Positions 1 to 10,800 of a stretch of 36,671 nucleotides of DNA are shown piece after piece. Origin of the DNA: Pseudomonadota bacterium. Its GTDB lineage: Bacteria; Pseudomonadota; Gammaproteobacteria; Burkholderiales; JABEVD01. Position 1 is the stretch's first letter. Each line of letters begins with the position of its first letter. The DNA is taken from assembly GCA_021848705.1 (NCBI GenBank), contig JAJZTT010000010.1, positions 1 through 36,671 on the forward strand, written 5' to 3'. The notes below the pieces were generated by a model that was given only the letters and a program-made list of their open reading frames with translations, had not been told where the DNA came from and ran no database searches. Position numbers and translations under genes: made by a program.

Positions 1-128
1 CACTGGTTGGCGCCCAGGTCGGGCTTTCGGGGATTCCAGAGCGCTTCATCGAAGGACTGGAGAACGGACGAAGACTCGCAGAACTCGCCCGGGAACTGGG
101 ACGCCTTGCGGCTGGAGAAATTTCATGA
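1..128 (+). CDS. ADP-ribosylglycohydrolase family protein, C-terminal end only (5' end outside window)
   Basis: Frame 3 reads LVGAQVGLSGIPERFIEGLENGRRLAELARELGRLAAGEIS*, resembling the C-terminal helix region of ADP-ribosylglycohydrolases; TGA at 126-128 overlaps the next ATG. Confidence 0.55.
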   Translation, partial: LVGAQVGLSGIPERFIEGLENGRRLAELARELGRLAAGEIS

Positions 129-967
129 GGAGAATCAGGATCCTCTTCATGCTGTTTCTCGCGACCCCCATCTGGGCGAGCGCCGCAACGCCATCGATTT
201 CCGACATCGCCTACGGCCAGGATTCCGCCCAGCGTTTCGACGTTTACATTCCCGGGAATGCAAGGAATGCCCCGGTCATTTTCATGGTGCATGGCGGAGC
301 ATGGCTGCACGTAGACAAGACTTCAAGGGATTTCGTCGCGAACAAGGCTGGACTCTGGCTTCCGACGGGATTCATCGTCGTCTCGGCGAATTACAGACTG
401 AGCGGCAATCCGATCGGGGAAGCGAAGGACATTGCAAGAGCGATCGGGAAGGCGGAGCAACTCGCCCCTTCCTGGGGAGGGGATTCCAGCCGCTTCATCC
501 TGATCGGACATTCTGCAGGCGCACACCTCGTAGCCCTTCTCGAAGCCGATCCTTCCATAGCCGACGGAATCGTGAAGAAGCCCTGGCTTGGCGCCATCTC
601 ACTCGACAGCGCAGCGCTCGATGTACCATCGATCATGACACGCCGTCATCCCCGCCTGTACGATCGCGCTTTCGGAAAGGACCGCGAATTCTGGCGCAAG
701 GCATCCCCCTTTGATGAAATTCGGGAAAAACTGCGCCCAATCCTTCTCGTATGCTCGAAAAAGCGGGACGATTCGTGCCTTCAGGCGCATCGTTTTTCAG
801 CGAAGGCAAGATCCCTCGGCACCGACGCGCCGGTGCTGGAAGTCCCTTTCACCCACATGGGCGTGGACAGAGCGCTTGGCGAAAACCGCGATTTCACCCA
901 AGCCGTCGAAGCCTTCATGGGAAGACTCGACGACAGGGTGAAAAAGCTTCTCGATGCGAAGCGCTGA
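125..967 (+). CDS. Alpha/beta hydrolase (carboxylesterase/lipase-like), probable signal peptide
   Basis: 280 aa; HGGAW oxyanion-hole motif and GHSAGAH nucleophile elbow; hydrophobic N-terminus MRRIRILFMLFLATPIWASA. Confidence 0.88.
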   Translation: MRRIRILFMLFLATPIWASAATPSISDIAYGQDSAQRFDVYIPGNARNAPVIFMVHGGAWLHVDKTSRDFVANKAGLWLPTGFIVVSANYRLSGNPIGEAKDIARAIGKAEQLAPSWGGDSSRFILIGHSAGAHLVALLEADPSIADGIVKKPWLGAISLDSAALDVPSIMTRRHPRLYDRAFGKDREFWRKASPFDEIREKLRPILLVCSKKRDDSCLQAHRFSAKARSLGTDAPVLEVPFTHMGVDRALGENRDFTQAVEAFMGRLDDRVKKLLDAKR

Positions 968-972
968 ACCGA

Positions 973-1725
973 TCAGGAATTTCGTACCGCCTCGATCCAT
1001 CCCACCGTGATGGTGAACGAACAATCCTCGCCGATTTCGAAATGCCGCTTCGCTTCCTCCGGAAAGGCGGAAAAAGCCGCATGCAGCGCGGCGACGCGTT
1101 CGGGCGGCGTTCCGATGCGTTCGATCCAGCTCGAAAAACTCATCCTCACGGTGAAGGTTTCGTGACGGATCCGCCCGAACCCGGCTTCCTCCAGCATGTT
1201 CTCCCATTCGCTCAAGCGGTAATTCCTGACGTGGGATGCATCCCGCAAAATTTCGGTCGCCTGCAGCACCGTATCGAAAAGCGGATATTCAGGCGAAATC
1301 GTATCGATCGCAACGAAGCGGCTTCCCTTCGAAGTCACCCTGGCCGCTTCCGAAAGCGCACGTCTCGCATCCAGCCAGTGATGGGCCGAATAGCGGGTGA
1401 CCACGAGATCGAAGAACCCCTCCTCGAACGGAAGTTCCTCCACCCTGCCTTCGCGGATTTCGATCGCAGGGTATCGCATCGCCTCTTTCTTCACCACATC
1501 GAGCATCTGCCGCGAAAGATCGTAGGCGATCACGGATTTCGCCCCGCCTCTTGCAAGCGCGTAGCTCGCGTGTCCTGCGCCGCAGCCGAGATCGAGCACA
1601 CGCCTTGCGCCCGCTGCAAGCGCAGAAAGCTTCTCCAAGTCTTCACCCTGCGCATGCACCTTGCTGGTCAGATAAGATTCCGCACGGCTTCCGAACTGGC
1701 TGTCGACGAGTTTCCGCTGTTCCAT
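973..1725 (-). CDS. Class I SAM-dependent methyltransferase (UbiE/YcgJ-like)
   Basis: Motif I VLDLGCGAGHASYALA, followed by FDLVVTRYSAHHW. Start taken at MEQRKLVDSQF rather than the longer ORF start. Confidence 0.9.
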   Translation of the reverse strand: MEQRKLVDSQFGSRAESYLTSKVHAQGEDLEKLSALAAGARRVLDLGCGAGHASYALARGGAKSVIAYDLSRQMLDVVKKEAMRYPAIEIREGRVEELPFEEGFFDLVVTRYSAHHWLDARRALSEAARVTSKGSRFVAIDTISPEYPLFDTVLQATEILRDASHVRNYRLSEWENMLEEAGFGRIRHETFTVRMSFSSWIERIGTPPERVAALHAAFSAFPEEAKRHFEIGEDCSFTITVGWIEAVRNS

Positions 1726-1753
1726 TTTATTCTCCTGTTGTTGAAGACAGGTA

Positions 1754-1777
1754 CAGTATGAAAGGGCTAACATACTG
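1754..1777. promoter_or_regulatory. Inverted repeat CAGTATG-N10-CATACTG, candidate operator between methyltransferase and MmyB-like regulator
   Basis: Perfect 7-nt arms in the 85-bp divergent intergenic region; a second palindrome TATACTGGTATA at 1794-1805. Confidence 0.5.
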
Positions 1778-1810
1778 GAACAAGACAACCGTTTATACTG
1801 GTATATTTTC

Positions 1811-2575
1811 ATGCCACCCGCAAAAATCACGAGCAGTCTCGGCACATTCATCCGCAAGCACAGGGAAAGGATCCGCCCGGAGGAAGCCGGGATTCGCCGC
1901 ATCGGTCGAAGCAGGACGCCGGGGCTGCGTCGCGAGGAACTCGCAGCCTTGTGCGAAGTGAGCCCGACCTGGATCACCTGGCTGGAACAGGGCAGGCCTG
2001 TTTCCGCTTCCTCCTCCCTGCTGGAAAAACTCGCCAGCGCACTCCACCTCACCGATGCGGAGCGGAATTACCTTTTCAGGCTGGGCGGAAAAGCCGTCGG
2101 GCCGGTGGCGGCGCCCACTCCCGCCGACATGGTGCTGGAATGCTTGAAATTCGTTACAACGCCCGCCTATGTGCTCGACCGGTTCTGGAACGCGATCGCA
2201 TGGAACGGGGAAGCGGAAGCGCTTTTCGAAGGATGGCTGACAAAAGACTCCGACAGGAACCTGCTCCGCTTCGTGTTCCTGGACCCGCAGGCAAAGATTC
2301 TGATCGAGGACTGGCCTTTCCGGGCAAAGAGGCTCGCAGCGGAATTTCGCGCAGATTGCGATCTCGCCGAAGAAGAGGCTGGAAAATTCGTGGAAGAAAT
2401 GCTCGCATCGAGCCCGGATTTTTCGAAATTCTGGCTCGAATACGACGTCATCGAAAGGGAAGGAGGCCTGAGGACCTTCAATCACGAAAAACGCGGCAGG
2501 CTCTCCTACAACCAGATCACCTTCCATCCCGCCACGAGACGCGATCTCAAGCTCGTGCTGCTGATTCCGTTCTAG
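1811..2575 (+). CDS. XRE-family helix-turn-helix regulator with MmyB-like ligand-binding domain
   Basis: RTPGLRREELAALCEVSPTWITWLEQGR is typical of the MmyB/XRE HTH; C-terminal region VFLDPQAKILIEDW..., TFHPATRRDLKLVLLIP fits MmyB-like LBD. Confidence 0.88.
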   Translation: MPPAKITSSLGTFIRKHRERIRPEEAGIRRIGRSRTPGLRREELAALCEVSPTWITWLEQGRPVSASSSLLEKLASALHLTDAERNYLFRLGGKAVGPVAAPTPADMVLECLKFVTTPAYVLDRFWNAIAWNGEAEALFEGWLTKDSDRNLLRFVFLDPQAKILIEDWPFRAKRLAAEFRADCDLAEEEAGKFVEEMLASSPDFSKFWLEYDVIEREGGLRTFNHEKRGRLSYNQITFHPATRRDLKLVLLIPF

Positions 2576-3597
2576 GAACCGCCAGCGGAAATCTCACGAA
2601 GCTTCCTGTAAAGATCCCTTTCCATCCCGGAAAGCTTTTCCGGAACCAGAATCCGGATCCTGAGATAGAGATCGCCGCCGGGAAGCCCCTTTCCCCTGAT
2701 TCTCAACACCGCGTCCGGCTGGGTTCCGGGAGGGATGTCGACTTCCGCCGGACGATCCAGGGTGGGCACCCTGATCTTCGTCCCGAGCACTGCATCGATC
2801 AGCGAAATGGTCTCGGCGCACCAGAGATCCGCTCCATCGCGCTCGAACCTGGGGTCCTTTGCGCTTTTCACCACGACGTAAAGATCGCCCGGCGCCCCGC
2901 CCGGATAAGGCATTCCTTTTCCCTGAATCCTCAATATCGATCCCTCTCCGATTCCCGGAGGGATGGAAACTTCCAGGGTTTCTTCGCGCCTTACCCTGCC
3001 CTTGCCGCCGCAAGCCGGACAGGGCTTCTCGATGATGCGGCCCGTCCCGCCGCAATCCGGGCAAGGCCCCACCTGCTCGATGACAATTTCGTTCTCGCTC
3101 CATTTCTTTCTCGTTGATTTCCTTCCGGTTCCCCCGCAGGCTTGGCAGGTTTTCGGTGAGGTGCCGGGAGCCGCACCGCTCCCGCCGCAATCGGGGCAGG
3201 CTGAATCGACCGGCACGACGACCTTTTCCTTTCCCCCCTTCGCGATCCTCCAGAGCGGCACTTCCAGCGTGACCTCGATGTCTTCGCCCCGGTTCCTGTG
3301 GAACAACCCTTCGAAAAATCCTCCCGGAAATCCTTCGAAAAGATCCCCGAAATCCATTTTTCCGAAGAAATCGCCTGCAGGGAATCCCGACCCTTTTCTG
3401 TCGTATTCCGCACGCTTTTGCGGATCGGACAACACTGCATAGGCTTGCGCGATTTCCCTGAAGCGATCCTCGGACCCGGGATCACGGTTCCTGTCGGGGT
3501 GGTATTTCAGCGCAAGCTCCCTGAACGCATCCCGGATCGCCTTCGCATCGCTCTCCTTCGGTACGCCGAGCACCTCGTAATAATCGCGTTGCGCGAT
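2572..3597 (-). CDS. dnaJ: DnaJ-type co-chaperone (type I Hsp40), probable non-canonical ATC start
   Basis: J-domain with DYYEVLGV and KYHPDRN; four CxxCxGxG zinc motifs (CPDCGGSG, CQACGGTG, CPDCGGTG, CPACGGKG). ORF track starts at an internal GTG (3573), which cuts J-domain helix I. Confidence 0.85.
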   Translation of the reverse strand: MAQRDYYEVLGVPKESDAKAIRDAFRELALKYHPDRNRDPGSEDRFREIAQAYAVLSDPQKRAEYDRKGSGFPAGDFFGKMDFGDLFEGFPGGFFEGLFHRNRGEDIEVTLEVPLWRIAKGGKEKVVVPVDSACPDCGGSGAAPGTSPKTCQACGGTGRKSTRKKWSENEIVIEQVGPCPDCGGTGRIIEKPCPACGGKGRVRREETLEVSIPPGIGEGSILRIQGKGMPYPGGAPGDLYVVVKSAKDPRFERDGADLWCAETISLIDAVLGTKIRVPTLDRPAEVDIPPGTQPDAVLRIRGKGLPGGDLYLRIRILVPEKLSGMERDLYRKLREISAGGS

Positions 3598-3608
3598 GAT
3601 CCCTCCTG

Positions 3609-5429
3609 CTATTTCGCTTCCCGGTATTGCGCATCGACCACCTTTTCACCCCGATAGGGAGTCTGGGCATAAACCCCCGCATCGGGAGTCTGCGAATAGA
3701 TGACCGCCCCCGCCTCCTTCAGAAGATTCTGCAAGGCTCCGGAACGGCTCGATGCAAGCGCAGCATCGTGCTTTTGCAATGCTTCCTTCACTTCGCGCAT
3801 GGCGGAATTGATCCTTCCCTTGAGATCTTCCGTGAGCTTCCCTTCGAAATCGGCGAGCATCCTTTCGGCCTGGTAACAGGCGGAATCGGCGGAATTGAGC
3901 TTCTCCGCCTCTTCCCTGCGCCTGTTGTCCTGTTCGGCGAACTGTTCCGCCTCATGCACCATGCGCTCCTTTTCGGCTTCCGAAAGCCTCGAAGATCCGG
4001 TGATGCGGATCGACTGGGATTTCCGGGTGACCGTATCCTGCGCAGTGACATTCAGCATCCCGTTCGAATCGAGATCGAAGGACACCTCGATCTTGGGCAA
4101 GCCCCTGGGCGCAGGAGCGATACCTTCCAGGCTGAATTCCCCGAGCGCGGCATTGTCCCGCGCCATCGGTCGTTCCCCCTGGAATACATGGACGGTGACG
4201 GAAGTCTGCATGTCTGCCGCGGTCGTGAACATTTCTGATTTTTTCACCGGAATCGGCGTGTTTCTGGCAATGAGCGGGGTCGCGACCCCGCCCAGCGTCT
4301 CGATCCCCAGGGTGAGCGGCGTGACATCGATGAGAACGATGTCGCCGACCTCTCCGGAGAGCACCCCAGCCTGGATCGCAGCGCCGGATGCGACGCATTC
4401 CATGGGATCGATGCCCAATTCCGCCTTCCTGCCGAGCATTCCCTCGAAAAATGCACGAACGGCGGGCATCCTGGTGGGACCGCCCACGAAAACGATCCTG
4501 TCGATTTCTTCCGGACGCACCGATGCATCGGCAAGCGCCTGCATGACCGGTTTCCGGCAGCGCTCGATCACGTCGACCACGACCCTTTCGAGTTCGGTGC
4601 GGGTGAGGTCCATTTCGAAATGCACTGCCTCTCCTGCACGGGATGCGATATAGGGAAGGCTGACATGGGCGGTGCTGGAAGCGGAAAGCTCGATCTTCGC
4701 CAGTTCGGAAGCCTCGAGGAGACGGGCGCAAGCCCTGTCGTCTCCCCTCAGGTCGATCCCGGATTCGGATTCGAAGCGATCTGCGAGGAATTCGAAAATA
4801 TTCCGGTTCATGTCCGTTCCGCCGAGATTCGTATCCCCGGAAGTGCTGACGACCTCGAACACCCCCTTTCCGAATTCCATGATGGTGACATCCAGCGTGC
4901 CGCCGCCGAAGTCGATCACGGCGATCCGAAGATCCTGCCCGAGCCTGTCGAGGCCATAGGCGAGGGCTGCGGCAGTGGGCTCGTTGACGAGGCGAGCCAC
5001 CTCGATTCCGGCAATGCTGCAGGCATCCTTGGTCGCATTCCTCTGGTTGTCGTCGAAATAGGCGGGAACCGTCACCACCGCCTGCTTCACTTCCTCCCCC
5101 AGAAAGGCTTCCGCATCCCGCCTGATCTTCTGCAAAAGAAAGGCGGAGAGCTGCTCCGGGGAATATTCGCGCCCGCGCAATGAAATCTTCTCCCGCCTTC
5201 CCATCCTGCGCTTGAATGCCGTCGCCGTTCCTTCCGGATTGGCGCTCGCCTGACGCCTCGCAGGTTCTCCGACCAGGATCTGTCCGTCTGCGGCAACGGC
5301 AACATGACTCGGAAAGGCCTTGCCCCCCAGGCTCACCCCTTCGCTGCTCGGGATGATGACCGGACGCCCGCCCCGCAGCACTGCGGCTGCGGAATTGGAA
5401 GTGCCGAGATCGATGCCGATGATGGTCAT
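3609..5429 (-). CDS. dnaK: Hsp70 chaperone (DnaK family)
   Basis: 606 aa; IGIDLGTSNSA, VVTVPAYFDDNQRNATKDA, RLVNEPTAAALAYGLD, VIDFGGGTLDVTI. Confidence 0.93.
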   Translation of the reverse strand: MTIIGIDLGTSNSAAAVLRGGRPVIIPSSEGVSLGGKAFPSHVAVAADGQILVGEPARRQASANPEGTATAFKRRMGRREKISLRGREYSPEQLSAFLLQKIRRDAEAFLGEEVKQAVVTVPAYFDDNQRNATKDACSIAGIEVARLVNEPTAAALAYGLDRLGQDLRIAVIDFGGGTLDVTIMEFGKGVFEVVSTSGDTNLGGTDMNRNIFEFLADRFESESGIDLRGDDRACARLLEASELAKIELSASSTAHVSLPYIASRAGEAVHFEMDLTRTELERVVVDVIERCRKPVMQALADASVRPEEIDRIVFVGGPTRMPAVRAFFEGMLGRKAELGIDPMECVASGAAIQAGVLSGEVGDIVLIDVTPLTLGIETLGGVATPLIARNTPIPVKKSEMFTTAADMQTSVTVHVFQGERPMARDNAALGEFSLEGIAPAPRGLPKIEVSFDLDSNGMLNVTAQDTVTRKSQSIRITGSSRLSEAEKERMVHEAEQFAEQDNRRREEAEKLNSADSACYQAERMLADFEGKLTEDLKGRINSAMREVKEALQKHDAALASSRSGALQNLLKEAGAVIYSQTPDAGVYAQTPYRGEKVVDAQYREAK

Positions 5430-5469
5430 GCCTTCTCCTCCGAATGGATGCTGTTACTTCTGATATAGC

Positions 5470-7401
5470 TCAAGGGGCAGGAAGGGCGTAGCCCATTTCG
5501 AACAGTTCGAGGCAGGCATCGACGATCTGCGGGTCGTAGAGTTTGCTGCGATTCTCCCTGATTTCTGCGAGGGCGACCCCGATCCCTCTTCCCGGACGGT
5601 AGGGACGATGCGAGGACATCGCTTCGACCACGTCTGCGACGGTCAGTATCCTCGCTTCCAGGATGATTGCGCCGTCGCGAAGACCGGCAGGATAGCCGGA
5701 ACCGTCCAGCCTTTCATGATGCTGCAAAACGGCCTGAGCGATCGGCCATGGGAAATCGATCCCCTTCAGGATGTCGTAACCGGCCTGGGGATGGGCCTTG
5801 ATGAGGCCGAATTCAATTTCGCTCAATTTTCCGGGACGACTCAGGATTTCTGCAGGGACCAGGATTTTACCCAGATCATGGACGATCCCGGCCAGCCGGA
5901 TGCCGTGGACCTGATCTTCGGGAAGGCCCAGCATGGATGCGATTTTTGCTGCGAGGTTCGCCACACGCCGCTGATGCCCTGCGGTATATGGGTCGCGCAT
6001 CTCGACCGTATAGGCGATTGCCTGCAGTGCGTCCTCGAGGCTCGATCTCAACCGCTCCGCATATTCCTGGCGCTCGACGACCGCCCTGTCGCGCTCGCTC
6101 CGCATTCTGAGATTGACGATGCCGAAAGTCAGGTCTCCCGCCATTTCCTCGAGCAGCGAAACCTCATCCGGCGTCATGACCGAAGATTCAGCCGAACAGA
6201 TGTTGAGCACGCCGAAAACCTTGCCGTTTTCCTGAAGGGGAAGCGCGATGCAGGACTGGCAGCCGATCTCTGCTGCGGGAATCTTCCATTCTTCGAAACC
6301 GGGAACATCGCTGATGGCGATCTGCGTCCTGCAGGTTCTCACCGCCATTCCGGCAGGCCCCAGTCCCTGCTCCTTCCAGGAAAGGTTCACCGATTCGACG
6401 GGCTTGCCTAGATCGCCGGAGACCGCGACCGGATCGATGCGGCCATCCTCTTTCGCAAGACCGATCCAGGCGCGCATGTAGCGACCGCTTCCCGTGATCA
6501 CTTCGCACATCCTCTGCATGAGGTCCGCCTCGTCCGCCGCATGAAGCAGGCTACGGTTTGCCTCGCTCAATGTTTTCATCAGCCGGTTCACCCGCCGGAT
6601 TTCCGCATCCGATTTCTTTCGTTCGGTGATGTCCTCCAGGATGTGAACCGAAAACAGATATTCCCCGTCCGCATCCCTGGCCGAAAAACTTCGGGAGATG
6701 AAAGTCCTTCCCCCCTCCGCCAGGATTTCCTCGTCGGCGGTTTCCAGCAAATTTCCGAGAACGCTCCCGCAACTTGCAAGAGGACCTTCGCCTTTCGGAA
6801 AAATTTCCCAGTATGGCTTGCCGATGATTTCCCGGAAGGGTAAGCCTGCCTGCTCGACATAGGCGCGGTTGCAGCGCGTGATCGAGCCACTCCTGTCATG
6901 GAAGAACAGCGGGTCTTTCACCGCATCGAAAGCGCTGTTCCACTCGTCTCTTGCAAGTTTCACCTGACGGTAGCTCTCGCGAAGCGCATTTTCAGCTTCC
7001 TTTCTCGCCCTCACGCCCTGCTCCGCAGAAAGCACGCGCCCGATCGCAGGGGAAAGACGTGCGAGCCTGTCTTTCAGTACATAATCCTTCGCCCCCGCCT
7101 GGATCAGATCGACTGCCTCGATGTCGGACAATGCACCGGTCACCATGATCACCGGGATTTCAGGGTGGGCATCCCTCGCCATCTGCAGCGCGCTCATGCC
7201 GTCGAAGGAAGGAAGCTTGTAATCGGAAAGGATGATGTCCGGACGATATTCCTCGAGGGCCATGGAAAATGCCTCCCTCGTTTCGACGCGGAGCGCAGAA
7301 AAGGAAATGCCTCCGCGGCGCATGGCATGCTCGATCAGCTCCGCATCGGTGGGCGTATCCTCCAGCATCAGGATGCGCAGCTCTTTCGATTCCCCGTTCA
7401 T
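5470..7401 (-). CDS. Response regulator with REC-PAS-GAF-HD-GYP architecture, predicted c-di-GMP phosphodiesterase
   Basis: N-terminal REC ([18 protein letters not shown]), PAS, GAF-like region, HD-GYP motifs VHDLGK and [14 protein letters not shown]. Confidence 0.9.
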   Translation of the reverse strand: MNGESKELRILMLEDTPTDAELIEHAMRRGGISFSALRVETREAFSMALEEYRPDIILSDYKLPSFDGMSALQMARDAHPEIPVIMVTGALSDIEAVDLIQAGAKDYVLKDRLARLSPAIGRVLSAEQGVRARKEAENALRESYRQVKLARDEWNSAFDAVKDPLFFHDRSGSITRCNRAYVEQAGLPFREIIGKPYWEIFPKGEGPLASCGSVLGNLLETADEEILAEGGRTFISRSFSARDADGEYLFSVHILEDITERKKSDAEIRRVNRLMKTLSEANRSLLHAADEADLMQRMCEVITGSGRYMRAWIGLAKEDGRIDPVAVSGDLGKPVESVNLSWKEQGLGPAGMAVRTCRTQIAISDVPGFEEWKIPAAEIGCQSCIALPLQENGKVFGVLNICSAESSVMTPDEVSLLEEMAGDLTFGIVNLRMRSERDRAVVERQEYAERLRSSLEDALQAIAYTVEMRDPYTAGHQRRVANLAAKIASMLGLPEDQVHGIRLAGIVHDLGKILVPAEILSRPGKLSEIEFGLIKAHPQAGYDILKGIDFPWPIAQAVLQHHERLDGSGYPAGLRDGAIILEARILTVADVVEAMSSHRPYRPGRGIGVALAEIRENRSKLYDPQIVDACLELFEMGYALPAP

Positions 7402-7853
7402 TTTTTCGCGACCGGAGACTGGTTCACGACCAGCCAGTAAAGCCCGAGTTCCGAGACCACCCTGGCGAATTCGTCGAACTCGACCGGCTTGCCGATGTAA
7501 CTGTTCACGCCAAGCTGGTAACTGTCCGCGATGTCGCGATCTTCGCGGGATGAAGTGAGCACCACCACCGGAATGGTTTTCGTCCTCCCGTCCCCTTTGA
7601 GCTTCTTGAGTACTTCCATTCCGTCCACCTTGGGCAGGCGCAGATCGAGCAGGATGACCCGGGGGCCGTTTTCAGGTTTTCTTCCCCGATACTCGCCCTC
7701 CCCGAAAACGAAATCGAGGGCTTCGGCGCCATCCTTCACCCAGACCAGGCTATTGGCGAGATGGTTCTTCCTGAGCGCACGGATCGCGAGTTCGGCATCT
7801 GTCGGATTGTCTTCGACGAGCAGGATTTCCACTTCCCTGAATGATTCATCCAC
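7398..7853 (-). CDS. Single-domain response regulator (Rcp1-like REC)
   Basis: [60 protein letters not shown]; overlaps both neighbours. Confidence 0.92.
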   Translation of the reverse strand: MDESFREVEILLVEDNPTDAELAIRALRKNHLANSLVWVKDGAEALDFVFGEGEYRGRKPENGPRVILLDLRLPKVDGMEVLKKLKGDGRTKTIPVVVLTSSREDRDIADSYQLGVNSYIGKPVEFDEFARVVSELGLYWLVVNQSPVAKK

Positions 7854-10800
7854 GATTTCCCTCCTCGGGCAGACTGAAATAAAAGGTTGCCCCTTCGTCC
7901 GTCTTTCCTTCCCCCCAGACCCTGCCGCCGTGGCGGGTGACGATGCGCTTCACGATGGCCAGACCGATTCCGGTTCCCTCGAATTCACTCACTGCATGCA
8001 GCCTCTGGAATACCCCGTAAAGCTTGTCGTAATATTTCATGTCGAATCCCGCCCCGTTGTCCCGAACAAAATAGACGGTTTCGCCTTTTCCAGCGAGACA
8101 GCCCACCTCGATTTTCGCCTTTTCCCTCTTCCGGCTGAATTTGACCGCATTGGAAATCAGGTTGGTCCATACCCGAATCATCATCGCGCGGTCCACATGC
8201 GCCGGGCGCAGCTTCCCGACCGAGAAATCGATTTGGACAGAAGGCCCGAGGTCGGAAATCACCTCCCGAACCAGCTGTTCCATGTCCACGTCGACAGGAG
8301 AAAGCTCCAACCTTCCGGTTCTGGAAAAGGCGAGGATGTCTTCGATGAGCTGCGCCATCTTGCGCGTATTTTCCCTGACCACACCCAGCAGTCGCTTTCC
8401 CTCCTCGTCCAGCCTGTCCCCGTATTCCTCGACGACGATTCCCGAAAATCCTTCGATCGCCCTGAGCGGTACGCGCAGGTCGTGCGAAACAGAATAGGAG
8501 AAGGACTCGAGCTCCCTGTTGGCCGCCTCGAGCTGCGCGGTGCGCTCCGCCACCCGCGCTTCCAGGTCCCGGTTGAGCGCATTGATCCTGTCTTCCGCCT
8601 CCTTGATTTCCGTGACATCCCGGCTGATGCCGAATATGCCGACCACGGTCTTCCCGTCCTCTGCAAAAACCGGCCACTTGTTGGTGCTCACCCAGCGCAA
8701 AACCCCCTCCACGTCGTAATAGGGATCGATCCTGTTGAGAAGCGGAACCCCTTCGGAGAAGATCGGTTTTTCCTCTTCATGATAGATCCTGGCAGTCTCC
8801 TCCGGGAAAACCTCGAGGTCGTTTTTTCCGATCATTTCGCGCCAGCGGGTATGTCCGGTGATGTTCGCAAGCGTCTGGCTACAGAACCGGAAGCGGCTTT
8901 CCCTGTCCTTGTAATAGATGAAATCGCCCGTGTTCTCCAGCAGCGTGACGAAATCGTGATTGAGATCCCTGAGTTCGTTTTCGACCCTTCTCCTTTCCTG
9001 CGCGAGATGGATTCGATCTATGGCGCCGGCAAGCTGGCTCGCGAGGGAGATCAGGTATTTCTGTTCCGATGGGGTAGGAACCTTCACCCCTTCCTCGCCG
9101 AAAGTGCCCGTCCCCACGCTGCCCAGATGCCGGCCGGAAAGGATCACCGGGATGTTCACGATGGTCCGGTTGCCGAGGCGCCCGACGATTTCCCGGTTGA
9201 CCCCGGAACCGGTCTGCGCATCCTCGATCAGCACGATTTCGGTTGCGTTCGCAATCTCTTCCAGCATCGGGTCGCCTTCGATGACGAGCGTGGCCGCCCC
9301 CTGTTCCGACATGACGATATCCGAGCTAGGTCCGCCCGCAACCAGCGCCTTTGCAAATTTCCTGTCTTCGCTCAAAAGATACGCCCAAAGGTTCCGGTAG
9401 CCGATCACGGCCTGCACTTCGTCTCTCGCCGCCTCGATCACATGCTGATAGCCTTCCGCCCGCTCCAGCGCTCTGGAAAGCCTGAGGAGGGAACGGGAAT
9501 GCATTTCCTGCTCCCTCAGTTCCTCCTCTGCGTATTTCTGCGCGGTGATGTCATGCACAGTGCCGACCGAACGCAGCGGCTCGCCATTCTCGCCATAATG
9601 CGTTTCGCATTTCTCGTTCACGTACTTGATTCGCCCGTCCTTCATCCTGAGCCTGTGAACGATGTCGTAACCTGCATGATTTTTCAGCGATTCGGTATAG
9701 GCGAGGTTGACTCTTTCCCGGTCTTCGGGATGGATGGCGTCGAGAAAGGCTTCGTAGGAAGCGCCGAATTTTTCCGGGTCGATCTCGAAAATGCGGAATA
9801 TTTCGTCCGACCAGGAAAGGCGTCCGGTCGCAACATCGAGTTCCCAGTTCCCGAGGTGGGCGATACGTTGCGCATCGGCCAGCCCCTGTTCGCTGCGCTT
9901 CAATTTTTCCTCGGCGATCCTGCGCTCGGTGATATCCCGGAACACCACCACAGCACCGGAAACCACGCCTTCTTCCAGGATCGGCGTACTGACAAATTCG
10001 ACAGGAAAGGCGCCTCCATCGCTTCGCCAGTAATGATCCCTCCCGCGCCTCACCATGCCTTCCCGGTAGGCCGCATGGACCGGGCATTGCTCCCTTGGAT
10101 AAGGCTTTCCGTCCGGAAAGGAATGATGGAAAAGCTGGTGGGAATTCATGCCCGAGATCTGTTCCCAGGAATATCCCAGTATCCTGAGCGCAACCGGGTT
10201 GGCGAAAGTGCACCTGCCCTGGATGTCGAGACCATAAATTCCTTCTCCGGCGGAGTCGAGGATGAGCCGGTTTCTGAGATTCGCGCGTGCGAGTTCCAGT
10301 TCTGCGAGCCTTCTTTCGGTGATGTCGCGGGCCGCCGCAAACACGCCAAGGACCTTTCCATCCTCGTCCCGGTAGAGGGAGGCATTGTAGATCACATGAA
10401 ACAGCCTGCCGTCCCGATGGCGCAGTGTGAGGGGATAATCCTTCACGAAACCTTTCCCGAACACCTCGAGGTATCCCTCCCTCGCCTTTTCAGGCTCGGT
10501 GAAATAATCGGAAAACTCCGTTCCCAGGAGTTCCTTCCTCGAAACGCCGGTCGCATTCACGGTGGCCTGGTTGACATCGGTGATCTTGCCTTCCGAACTG
10601 ATGGTGACGAGAGGATCGAGGCTTGCCTCGATCAGCCTTCTGGCATACTGGAAAGCCTCGGCAAGTCCCCTGCGGTTTTCCGCAAGGGCGTCGAGCATGC
10701 TGTCGATGCTCGCAGCAAGAACGGAAATCTCGTCGCCCTCACCGGTCGAGCCGGATCTTCTGTCGAAATCACCGGATTCCACACCCTTCGCGATTTTTAC

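Noticed and set aside
751-1761. 336-aa plus-strand ORF over the esterase 3' end and methyltransferase
   Set aside because: Overlaps two well-supported genes in other frames; Arg/His-rich with no domain.
1951-3117. 388-aa plus-strand ORF across the MmyB regulator and dnaJ
   Set aside because: Out-of-frame shadow of two convincing genes.
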